DNA of 22,340 nt from CAIVPM01 sp049242865 (GTDB taxonomy: Bacteria > Bacteroidota > Bacteroidia > Chitinophagales > Chitinophagaceae), in contig JBMLOR010000087.1 in NCBI GenBank assembly GCA_049242865.1, positions 1-22,340 of the forward strand, given 5' to 3'. Below the pieces are notes generated by a model, which saw nothing but the letters and a program-made list of their open reading frames with translations, did no database searches and was not told the origin of the DNA. Within the stretch, counting starts at the first letter, position 1. Every line of letters begins with the position of its first letter. The position numbers and the translations under genes are program-made. Positions 14,535 to 21,205 of the stretch are shown one piece after another.

Positions 14535-15071
14535 ATGAAAAAAGAAACAAAGTTTACTTGGAACTTGATAAAATTATTTTGCTGGCTAATTTTTGCTGGG
14601 CTTTGTGTACAAACAGGGGCATTGCTATTTAATTACATCTACAGCATATTTAAACCTATTGCTGCCGAAAATTTATATTTAGGCTTAAACCTAAAATCTG
14701 TTTATAGCCAAAACCTCTACATTTATAGTTGCTTATTTAGTTTAATAATCACAATTTCATTTATTAAAGCATATATTTTTTATCTTGTACTTAAACTATT
14801 TAAAATACTAAATTTCGAAAAGCCATTTAGTGTAAGTGTTGCCAACATTATCTCAAAAATTAGTTATTTAGGATTTGGTGTAGGCATTGTAAGTTATATT
14901 TCAACTAAATACAATCATCAACTTATTAAAAAAGGATTTGATACGGGAGATGTTAGTAATTTTTGGAATGATAGTTTTGCATACTTAATGCTATCGGCAA
15001 TACTATTTGTAATTGCATTAATTTTTGACAAAGGAATTGAATTACAAAACGAAACCGACTTAACAATTTAA
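14535..15071 (+). CDS. DUF2975 family four-helix membrane protein
   Basis: The protein has 178 residues and four hydrophobic segments, at about 11-36, 61-88, 105-124 and 147-164. Two features are typical of DUF2975: the loop LKLFKILNFEKPFSVSVANI between helices 2 and 3, and the downstream partner, a small XRE regulator 2 bp away. Known of the family: the membrane protein and the YozG-like regulator are commonly paired, and the biochemical function is not established. One guess is that the membrane protein controls the regulator or is controlled by it. There are no signal peptide or catalytic motifs. ATG 14535 follows the promoter directly. Confidence 0.82.
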   Translation: MKKETKFTWNLIKLFCWLIFAGLCVQTGALLFNYIYSIFKPIAAENLYLGLNLKSVYSQNLYIYSCLFSLIITISFIKAYIFYLVLKLFKILNFEKPFSVSVANIISKISYLGFGVGIVSYISTKYNHQLIKKGFDTGDVSNFWNDSFAYLMLSAILFVIALIFDKGIELQNETDLTI

Positions 15072-15073
15072 TT

Positions 15074-15328
15074 ATGGCAATTGTAGTAAATGTAGATGTG
15101 ATGATGGCAAAAAGAAAAATGTCGTTAAACGAATTAGCTTCTAAAGTAGATTTAACCTTATCTAATCTTTCGATATTAAAAACTGGCAAAGCAAAAGCTA
15201 TAAGATTTAGCACATTAGAGTCTATTTGCAAAGCATTAAACTGCCAACCGGGAGATATTTTAGAATTTGTTGAAGATGAAAAACAAGTTACACATGAAAC
15301 TTTACTTACAACTAGGACAAACCCCTGA
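15074..15328 (+). CDS. Small Cro/CI-type (YozG-like) XRE regulator
   Basis: The protein has 84 residues and is almost entirely one helix-turn-helix domain: VNVDVMMAKRKMSLNELASKV (helices 1-2), DLTLSNLSILKTGKAKAIRF (recognition helix), and FSTLESICKALNCQPGDILEF, a very typical end for this subfamily. It probably binds as a dimer to its own promoter region. It starts 2 bp after the DUF2975 stop, so translation is coupled. Its last 27 bp overlap the 3' end of the convergent Fur-family gene, so antisense transcription between the two is likely. The tail VEDEKQVTHETLLTTRTNP is not part of the domain and may reflect read-through into the overlap. Confidence 0.88.
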   Translation: MAIVVNVDVMMAKRKMSLNELASKVDLTLSNLSILKTGKAKAIRFSTLESICKALNCQPGDILEFVEDEKQVTHETLLTTRTNP

Positions 15329-15673
15329 AACAGTAAAATTAACTTGGGTAACGGTGTAATTTTTTGGCATTAAAAAACTAGGTTCTACGGTTTCTAAACA
15401 AGTAACTTTTTTACAAGTAGTGCAACTAAAGTGAACGTGGTTATGACTATGTTTATGGGAGCAACTTTTGCTACAACTTGCATATTTTACAACGCCATCT
15501 ACATTAATAATTTTATGAAGCAACCCTTCATCTACCAATCTATCAAGAACTCTATAAATGGTTACTCTATCACATAAACCATTTAATGCAGCTTGTATTT
15601 CAATATGCGATAATGCATTGTTTGCTTTATCTATTACACTTAAAATTTCTGTTTTTGCAACTGTGTTTCGCAT
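15302..15673 (-). CDS. Fur-family metal- or peroxide-responsive regulator
   Basis: The protein has 123 residues, shorter than classical Fur (about 150). The N-terminal winged helix has LSHIEIQAALNGLCDRVTIYRVLDRLVDEGLLHKI, a Fur-type DNA-binding region with the TIYR signature. The C-terminal part has a His-rich segment SCSHKHSHNHVHF (His73, 75, 77, 79, 81) and two CxxC pairs (Cys84/87 and Cys119/122) that form the structural zinc site. The His-rich stretch favours a Zur- or Fur-like metal sensor over PerR, but the sequence cannot decide which metal. A lipoprotein and a TonB receptor lie upstream on the same strand, with a terminator between. The start is ATG 15673; the -7 element TTTATTTG at 15688-15695 has one mismatch. 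Confidence 0.88.
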   Translation of the reverse strand: MRNTVAKTEILSVIDKANNALSHIEIQAALNGLCDRVTIYRVLDRLVDEGLLHKIINVDGVVKYASCSKSCSHKHSHNHVHFSCTTCKKVTCLETVEPSFLMPKNYTVTQVNFTVSGVCPSCK

Positions 15674-15676
15674 ACT

Positions 15677-15695
15677 ATTAATTAATGCAAATAAA
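15677..15695 (-). promoter_or_regulatory. Promoter region of the Fur-family gene with palindrome ATTAATTAAT
   Basis: A perfect 10-bp palindrome at 15677-15686 lies between a -7-like TTTATTTG (15688-15695) and ATG 15673. Its position over the predicted start of transcription would suit autoregulation. It is AT-only in an AT-rich genome, so chance is possible. Confidence 0.35.
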
Positions 15696-15761
15696 ATACT
15701 TTAGTAAATACAGATACATAAATTCAATAAAATAAAGATGAACTATAATTATGTTAAACAA

Positions 15762-15797
15762 AAAAGAGTAAGCTAGTAATAACTAACTTACTCTTTT
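15762..15797 (-). terminator. Terminator after the lipoprotein gene
   Basis: AAAAGAGTAAG and CTTACTCTTTT form a perfect 11-bp stem. On the minus strand the hairpin is followed by TTTTTTG, a proper T run, 20 bp past the lipoprotein stop. Confidence 0.85.
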
Positions 15798-15816
15798 AAA
15801 GTTGAAAAAAAATATA

Positions 15817-16788
15817 TTATCTATAAGGCAATACTCTTGTATTGCTAACACCACTTGCATTAGTGAAAGTTACTTTAAAAAATCCTGCACAATCACCCAC
15901 ACCAACAGGGTTTCCACTTGCATTTAAGCCAAGTGCTACTTGTACTGATGAACTGCCTACAAAGTTTGTAACATTGCCAGCTGTTGGTCTCCACAAACCA
16001 CAAAAAGTATTTGACTTTATTGTACTGTTTATAACTGTTTGATAGGCACGTGCAAAGCGAGTATTACCCCAAGATTCAGTATTTGCTTTAGCATTTATGG
16101 TAGTATCTCCTACAACTTCATAATTAAATTTACGAGGAGTACTTGAGTATGTAATTGTAGTAGTTTTAGCTGTATTCCAATTTGCAGTTTTAGTGCCCAA
16201 GCTATCAACAAAAGTTGCAGTTAAGCCTGTTGAACCTGTTCTTACTTTATGCACTAATGAACTTACTAAACCTTGTTGTAATCTAAAATGATTGCCACCG
16301 TTTACATTGGTAATAAAACGTTGACCATTAATTTCAACTGATTTATTTCTACAAACATTTTCTACTTTAAAATTATTAAATGTTAGTTTTAAAGTGGCAC
16401 CTGGTTCTATCCATCTTGTAGCATTTACTAATTCAACAGTAATACTTCCTGTACGTTTTCTACAACCATTAACTCTACCATTAAATGTAATGGTAATGGT
16501 TCTTGCACCACCACCTGGATTAGTAGTGTCAGTGTCGAAAGAAAGTGCACCACCGCCTAAAATATTACCTACTCCACAAAATCTTGCACTTGAAGAAGCT
16601 GTGTTGGTAGCATCATCATCTACAGATTCTGTTTCACTACTCATCATTTCTGAATCTTCAGACTGAGTTTGCATTTGTACTTCTTCTGTAACTGCATTTT
16701 CTTCAGAAGTAGATTTTTTACAACTAAACATTAAAATTGAAAGGGTACAAGCTAATAAAAAGTAGCTCTTAAAGATTTGTTTTTGCAT
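15817..16788 (-). CDS. Secreted lipoprotein of unknown function with acidic low-complexity N-terminus
   Basis: The protein has 323 residues. A lipoprotein signal peptide ends in LMFSC (Cys23). Residues about 26-66 are Ser/Glu/Asp-rich without fold signals, which suits a surface tether. The rest is beta-rich with paired Cys: RFCGVGNILGG, the stretch FNGRVNGCRKRTGSITVEL, TFNNFKVENVCRNKSVEINGQR, FCGLWRPTAG and DCAGFFKVTF near the C-terminus. Similar lipoproteins occur in many Bacteroidota genomes; I do not know a function for them. ATG 16788 is chosen over a GTG at 16818 because it starts the signal peptide. Export to the outer face of the outer membrane is possible but no clear export signal beyond the acidic tract is visible. 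A terminator follows, and 76 bp separate it from the upstream receptor gene. Confidence 0.75.
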   Translation of the reverse strand: MQKQIFKSYFLLACTLSILMFSCKKSTSEENAVTEEVQMQTQSEDSEMMSSETESVDDDATNTASSSARFCGVGNILGGGALSFDTDTTNPGGGARTITITFNGRVNGCRKRTGSITVELVNATRWIEPGATLKLTFNNFKVENVCRNKSVEINGQRFITNVNGGNHFRLQQGLVSSLVHKVRTGSTGLTATFVDSLGTKTANWNTAKTTTITYSSTPRKFNYEVVGDTTINAKANTESWGNTRFARAYQTVINSTIKSNTFCGLWRPTAGNVTNFVGSSSVQVALGLNASGNPVGVGDCAGFFKVTFTNASGVSNTRVLPYR

Positions 16789-16864
16789 GATTTTATATTT
16801 TAATAGTGACGAATACACTCAAGACCCAATCTTTTTAAGGAAGTTTAAATACTTGGGAAAAATA

Positions 16865-19045
16865 TTAAAAATTATATTTTAAACTTACCATAAAATTTCG
16901 TCCAGGTGCAGAAATTCCACTTGCAAAATAACGATAATGGATATCGAAAATATTTTCAAGGCTTGCCTGCATAGAAATAGTTTGCTTAATCTGCAATGCA
17001 ATTCTTGCATTAAAAGTTACCCAGCTTGGCATTCCATCAATAGTTGCATACTGTAAATTATCTTCCCCGCTAGGGCTATAATCTTTTAATTTCTTCCATC
17101 CATTAAACAAAGAAAATACTTCTGCCTGCCAGCTGTTTTGTTTATGCAAAATACTTACTTTACCATAAGCAGGTGGTACATGGTCTAGTGGAACAGTAAC
17201 GCCAAGATTTGAATAACGTCCATAAGTATAAGTGTAAACAGCTTGCAATGTTGTACTTGGAAAAATTAAAGCACTAGCCTGCACACTATATCCATTTATA
17301 AATGCAGTAGCTTTATTTTGTGGGGCAACAACCATACTTCTTATTCCATTATAATTTATACTATCTAAACCGTTAAACTTAAACTTATCTACTGCAATAG
17401 CATTTGCAAACAAGGTATAAAAAGCTGTTGCACCAAAACTAAATTTTTTATTATAATAAAAATAACTAACCTCTGTATTATAAGTATACTCAGGCTGTAC
17501 ATTGGTATTTGGCACCACTACTCTACCAACATTTGTTTCAAAAACTTTGCTCAAATCATCCACATTTGGGCTTCTAAAACCACTACTTAGTAAAAACGAA
17601 AGTTTACTTTTTTCCTTTGCATAAACTAATCCAATATTACCTGTAACAGCAAAATTGCGTTGATCAGCTGTATTAAATGGCAAACGCATAATACTTGTAT
17701 CGGCAAAACGTGCATTTAACGATACATAATTTAAACGCAAGCCACTGTTTAAAGTAAATTTATCATTAAACTTATAAATATATTGGGTGTATAATGCAAG
17801 GCTGCCCATGTTTGTAGGACCATCGGCATATCTTGTTTGAATTTTACTTTTTATACCTGTTGCAATATTTACACGCTCAGCTGTGCTGCTAACAAAATTT
17901 GTATAAGCATCTATACCAGCATGTAACTCATGTTTTGTGCCAGTATGTTTTGCATCTATCGTTACACCAAAAACATTTACACGCTCCCATCTAAAATCTT
18001 TGTTATTACTTTTAAATCTTCGTGTAACTCTGCTTTCTTCAATAGCTTGATAATTTGCCATCACGTTTACTTGATTAAAAAAAGAGTTCATATTTTTTTG
18101 ACTAAAATTATAAGCCACTAAATTTCTAAACTGTGGCCCATAGTACCATTCAGCAAAAGCTGGAGTTGATCCAACGGTTTCACTTAATCTATCATAACGT
18201 GGCAAATCGTTTGTATTGCTTAACTGAAAATTTAGTATATGTTGGGTATTGTTATTTGGTTGAAACAAAAATTTTTGAGTTACATCAATTTGCTTATAAC
18301 CACTTGGACTTTGCCTATTGGGATTTGTATTGATGAATGCACTATCTGTATTTCCAAAACGTTGCACCACAAAGTTTTTTTTACCAAATTCAGGATATGC
18401 ATTACTGCGATTTTTTCCTTGAATTACGTCTCCAAAACTTCCATAAGTAACACTTGTAAAACTTGCAAATTGCTTGCTTCCGATATTGAATTGAACATTA
18501 CTTCGAGCCTCTTCTATAGCACTACTATAACGCATAGTAGCACTTCCATTTACTTTTGTTTTTTTTGTTAAAGTGGTAGTTGGATTTTTAGTAATCATAT
18601 TAATAACTCCACCTAATGCATCACTCCCAAATAAGGTAGAAGATGGGCCATACAAAACATCAATTCTATCTAAAACCATATTATCAACAGTAATAATGTT
18701 TTGTAAATGACCAGCCCTATAAATGGCATTATTCAACCTTACACCATCTACCATAAGTAAAATTCTACTTGCTTCAAAACCTCTTATAATTGGACTTCCT
18801 CCTCCTTGTTGACTTTTTTGCACAAACACAGCACCTGAATTTATTAATGCATCGGCTGTGTTTGCCTGAAAATTTAATAATGATTTATTGTTGATAGTAA
18901 CAATAGATTGTGCTACACGTTTTCGCTTTTCAGGAAACTTATAGGTGTTTACCAAAACCTCATTTAAATTAGAAGTTGTAGTATCTAGTTGTTGAGCAGA
19001 TATATATGTTGGAATAATAGCTAGTGCTATTAATAAAAATTTCAT
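16865..19045 (-). CDS. TonB-dependent outer membrane receptor (hemoglobin/hemin-receptor-like subfamily)
   Basis: The protein has 726 residues. A signal peptide ends at YISAQ (residues 1-18). A TonB-box-like segment NLNEVLVNTYK comes next, then a plug domain (about 25-155) with QQGGGSPIIRGFEASRILLM, DGVRLNNAIYRAGHLQNI and YGPSSTLFGSDALGGVINM. A 22-strand barrel follows, ending in FMVSLKYNF with terminal Phe. The plug sequence is closest to receptors of the hemoglobin/transferrin/hemin type, but no haem-binding motif is proven and other metal complexes are possible. No carboxypeptidase-like N-terminal domain or SusD partner is present, so it is not a polysaccharide (SusC) system. ATG 19045 starts the signal peptide; a longer TTG form from 19090 is unlikely. 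The region upstream holds a palindrome at 19111-19131. Confidence 0.92.
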   Translation of the reverse strand: MKFLLIALAIIPTYISAQQLDTTTSNLNEVLVNTYKFPEKRKRVAQSIVTINNKSLLNFQANTADALINSGAVFVQKSQQGGGSPIIRGFEASRILLMVDGVRLNNAIYRAGHLQNIITVDNMVLDRIDVLYGPSSTLFGSDALGGVINMITKNPTTTLTKKTKVNGSATMRYSSAIEEARSNVQFNIGSKQFASFTSVTYGSFGDVIQGKNRSNAYPEFGKKNFVVQRFGNTDSAFINTNPNRQSPSGYKQIDVTQKFLFQPNNNTQHILNFQLSNTNDLPRYDRLSETVGSTPAFAEWYYGPQFRNLVAYNFSQKNMNSFFNQVNVMANYQAIEESRVTRRFKSNNKDFRWERVNVFGVTIDAKHTGTKHELHAGIDAYTNFVSSTAERVNIATGIKSKIQTRYADGPTNMGSLALYTQYIYKFNDKFTLNSGLRLNYVSLNARFADTSIMRLPFNTADQRNFAVTGNIGLVYAKEKSKLSFLLSSGFRSPNVDDLSKVFETNVGRVVVPNTNVQPEYTYNTEVSYFYYNKKFSFGATAFYTLFANAIAVDKFKFNGLDSINYNGIRSMVVAPQNKATAFINGYSVQASALIFPSTTLQAVYTYTYGRYSNLGVTVPLDHVPPAYGKVSILHKQNSWQAEVFSLFNGWKKLKDYSPSGEDNLQYATIDGMPSWVTFNARIALQIKQTISMQASLENIFDIHYRYFASGISAPGRNFMVSLKYNF

Positions 19046-19110
19046 TGTGATTGATTTTAAACAAATAAATTGACTAAAAGATATATCCACTTAGGCAATC
19101 AATAAACATC

Positions 19111-19131
19111 CACATTATGTTTTGTAATGTG
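19111..19131. promoter_or_regulatory. Palindrome CACATTA-N7-TAATGTG upstream of the receptor gene
   Basis: A perfect 7-bp inverted repeat spans 21 bp, with two further complementary pairs outside after one mismatch. It lies 66-86 bp upstream of the receptor ATG and about 40 bp upstream of a one-mismatch -7 element (TTTATTTG, 19062-19069 on the minus strand). Its size and symmetry suit a dimeric regulator such as a Fur-family protein. It does not closely match the enterobacterial Fur box. Confidence 0.5.
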
Positions 19132-19196
19132 AATCCGCATGAATTATCATTAAATAAGCTACAATTAAATGCACTTATTTAAAAGCATAAAAAAGT

Positions 19197-19231
19197 TTAA
19201 GCTTTTAAGTATAGCTACTTACTAAGCTTAA
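19197..19231. other. Nested inverted repeat between the receptor and the small exported-protein gene
   Basis: TTAAGC (19197-19202) pairs with GCTTAA (19226-19231), and inside it AAGTA (19207-19211) pairs with TACTT (19216-19220) around TAGC. The two arms are separated by short internal loops. It sits just beyond the terminator-like hairpin of the small gene, so it may be a second termination structure or an operator. Confidence 0.35.
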
Positions 19232-19241
19232 TTAATAAAAA

Positions 19242-19260
19242 GTTGTTTAAACTAAACAAC
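19242..19260 (-). terminator. Terminator overlapping the stop codon of the small exported-protein gene
   Basis: GTTGTTTA and TAAACAAC form a perfect 8-bp stem with a 3-nt loop. On the minus strand it is followed by TTTTTATTAA. The stem includes the final codons and the TAG stop at 19252-19254, so ribosomes could affect its folding. Confidence 0.65.
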
Positions 19261-19752
19261 TGCTGGTGGTTTATCTTTATTGAAACTGAGATGCAAAAGC
19301 CTACCTTGTTGGTAAAATAAATTATACTTATTAGCGTTGTTTTTACAAAATTTAAACTCAAATAGCAAACCATTATGGTTACTAATCAACTGTTTTAAAA
19401 AGCCAGAAATTAAATGTTGTTTTTTGCCAAATGGGTTATTGGCTTTATCTATTTTTTGCCATATAGCATCTTCAGTTTTATCATACAATCCAGATATCGT
19501 AATATGTTCAGAAGATTCGGCAACAATTTGTTTAACATCAAACAATTGATTATTAACAATTAATTCATGCTGTTTTTCAAGCCAAATAATACTACGCTTA
19601 CTTAGTGTTATCACTAGTAAACTACTGTCTTCTAACTTATTTTTCATTTCCATTTTTATTTGCCAATGGCATACAAATAATTCAATGGCTTTAGCAAATG
19701 GAATTGCCATTATTATAATAAAAAATAAAGCTGTGCATTGTTTTTTTAACAC
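19252..19752 (-). CDS. Small exported or membrane-anchored protein of unknown function next to TonB receptor
   Basis: The protein has 166 residues. Its N-terminus, read from GTG 19752, is LKKQCTALFFIIIMAIPFAK, a basic-hydrophobic signal or anchor. Residues about 25-166 are soluble. The pattern LFVCHWQIKMEMKNKLED, IIWLEKQHELIVNNQLFDV and a late RLLHLSF reminds me of a Bacteroidota family of small exported proteins with a W...HE(F/L)...(M/L)(Y/F)DV core, whose role is unknown. I place it there only tentatively. GTG is chosen over the TTG one codon earlier because it follows the -7 element TACATTTG by exactly four bases, the spacing seen at other starts here. It lies between the receptor and Plug genes, and the promoter overlaps the Plug gene's downstream gap. 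A role with the receptor is inference. Confidence 0.72.
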   Translation of the reverse strand: MLKKQCTALFFIIIMAIPFAKAIELFVCHWQIKMEMKNKLEDSSLLVITLSKRSIIWLEKQHELIVNNQLFDVKQIVAESSEHITISGLYDKTEDAIWQKIDKANNPFGKKQHLISGFLKQLISNHNGLLFEFKFCKNNANKYNLFYQQGRLLHLSFNKDKPPAVV

Positions 19753-19756
19753 CAAA

Positions 19757-19787
19757 CAAATGTAAAGGAGTATAAATTACAAGCCAA
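19757..19787 (-). promoter_or_regulatory. Promoter TTG-N20-TACATTTG of the small exported-protein gene
   Basis: A perfect -7 element lies at 19757-19764 on the minus strand, inside the 24-bp gap after the Plug gene. A TTG 20 bp upstream (19785-19787) lies within the Plug coding region. The small gene can therefore be transcribed separately from the Plug gene despite close spacing. Confidence 0.7.
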
Positions 19788-21063
19788 TAATTGTTCTTCC
19801 AAATCGTGAGTTGGTAGAAGCAATGGCAACCAATTCATCATGCCTTCCACTAAAACTTCTATAATACACTAAAACAGAATAGTAATTTTCGGTTTCCCAA
19901 TAATTTCCTTCGGTAAGTTCAGCATCGGCCAATGCATTTTTTTTGGCTTCTTTAGCTAAGTATTGATAGCTATAAAATCCTTGTTTAAGCATTAAAGTTT
20001 TTTCGTAAACACCTTTTTCTTGATTAAAGTTCATTAATGATTTTTGACCAATTACATTGCCTGTTAATTCTCCATTTAAATGAATTTCTTGATTTTGTAG
20101 TGGTTGATTTTTTTCTGGCACATAGGTAAACACCACACTAGCGTAATCTGTTTGCCACCATGGGTTTACATTGTCTGTAGTAGTTATATTGTACCAACCA
20201 TCAAAATCTCTATAAAACAAATAACGTTGATTGGTTCTTGGTCCTTCAGGTTTTACATATACTGTAGTTTTATTGCCATTAATTTCTTTCCGTTGTATAA
20301 AATCACTTTCAAACCTTATACTACGCATATCAACCCATCTATGTTCTTTACTTGCAGGAAAAAGACAATCCATTTCACCGTTATATTCAATCATTTTATC
20401 ACGTATAAATGCTGGTTGTAAATTTGTTTTTAAATTGTCCCACCTATTGTTTTGCATCACTACAACCTTAACTTGTTGTAAAATGTTAAATAAATTTAGT
20501 TTTGAAGTATTTATACTAAACTGTATTCGTTGGTGCGTTTTAAACTTATCACCATTAAAAGGTTGCAACACTTGTAATCCAACAGCAGCAAGGTTTTCAA
20601 CTACATACATTCGTTTTACAAATGCTAGTTGATTGGTATCACTATTTAAAAAAACTTTTAGTAAATAATTACCACTTTTTGTAGGTACACAATTTCGTTC
20701 AGGCAAATTCACTTGATAATGAACATACTTACTAAGTGTAATTGAGGAGGGTCGAAACTGAGAAATTCTATTTTGTGTAAACCCTTTAATGTAATCAAAT
20801 GGATTCACTTGGGCTACACTCCAATCGGCATTACACAACTGAAATGTATAAAAATAATTTTTTACATAGCCATCTAAATCATCAAAATGTAGTTCTAATA
20901 AATCGCTACTATTTAGATTAATAATTGGCATACTTTCTTGATTGTTTTGCTGAAATAGTTTCACTGTTTTAATGTTATCAAAATAAACAGCATCTGGTGC
21001 ATGTTGTGCATGCAATAAACCCAAAGAAAATAAACCAAATATTACAAGCTTCAAACTTTTCAT
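19777..21063 (-). CDS. Type IX secretion system Plug protein (DUF5103)
   Basis: The protein has 428 residues and a signal peptide (KSLKLVIFGLFSLGLLHAQ). The mature part is all-beta. Landmarks fitting DUF5103 are DDLDGYVKNYFYTFQLCNADW, the segment NPFDYIKGFTQNRISQF, SGNYLLKVFLNSD, a central RFESDFIQRKEINGNKTTVYVKPEGPR, and the end NYWETENYYSVLVYYRSFSGRHDELVA. Known of the family: in Flavobacterium johnsoniae the Plug protein occupies the SprA translocon and closes it after substrate release, alternating with PorV. This indicates a functional type IX system, although sprA, porV and the motor genes are not in the window. ATG 21063 is chosen because the longer TTG form from 21081 would contain the promoter. 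The -7 element is at 21079-21086. Confidence 0.88.
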   Translation of the reverse strand: MKSLKLVIFGLFSLGLLHAQHAPDAVYFDNIKTVKLFQQNNQESMPIINLNSSDLLELHFDDLDGYVKNYFYTFQLCNADWSVAQVNPFDYIKGFTQNRISQFRPSSITLSKYVHYQVNLPERNCVPTKSGNYLLKVFLNSDTNQLAFVKRMYVVENLAAVGLQVLQPFNGDKFKTHQRIQFSINTSKLNLFNILQQVKVVVMQNNRWDNLKTNLQPAFIRDKMIEYNGEMDCLFPASKEHRWVDMRSIRFESDFIQRKEINGNKTTVYVKPEGPRTNQRYLFYRDFDGWYNITTTDNVNPWWQTDYASVVFTYVPEKNQPLQNQEIHLNGELTGNVIGQKSLMNFNQEKGVYEKTLMLKQGFYSYQYLAKEAKKNALADAELTEGNYWETENYYSVLVYYRSFSGRHDELVAIASTNSRFGRTIIGL

Positions 21064-21078
21064 TAATGTAGATTTACA

Positions 21079-21086
21079 CAAATGTA
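21079..21086 (-). promoter_or_regulatory. -7 element TACATTTG of the Plug gene
   Basis: This perfect TAnnTTTG match lies on the minus strand, 16 nt before ATG 21063. It has the same octamer as the promoters at 11178-11185, 11220-11227 and 19757-19764. Confidence 0.72.
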
Positions 21087-21157
21087 AGTGGGTATTGTTA
21101 AATAAATGTTGATTATAATTTCAACAATCAAGCCAAAAATTGTTAAATAAATGCAAT

Positions 21158-21165
21158 TATATTTG
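21158..21165 (+). promoter_or_regulatory. -7 element TATATTTG of the YifB/ComM gene
   Basis: This is a perfect TAnnTTTG match, 40 nt before ATG 21206. The nearest TTG (21140-21142) is only 15 bp upstream, shorter than usual, so the -33 element is unclear. Confidence 0.6.
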
Positions 21166-21205
21166 AGGAATTATTTTTTAAAATAACTGATAAAAACATC
21201 TTACA

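Noticed and set aside
16825..16857. CCCAA...TTGGG inverted repeat as a terminator for the TonB receptor gene
   Set aside because: Only five base pairs are convincing, the loop is over 20 nt and no T run follows, so it is too weak to list as a feature.
18133..18571. Plus-strand ORFs within the TonB receptor gene
   Set aside because: They are frame shadows of the receptor barrel region, rich in Cys, Tyr and Ile runs, with no recognisable domain.
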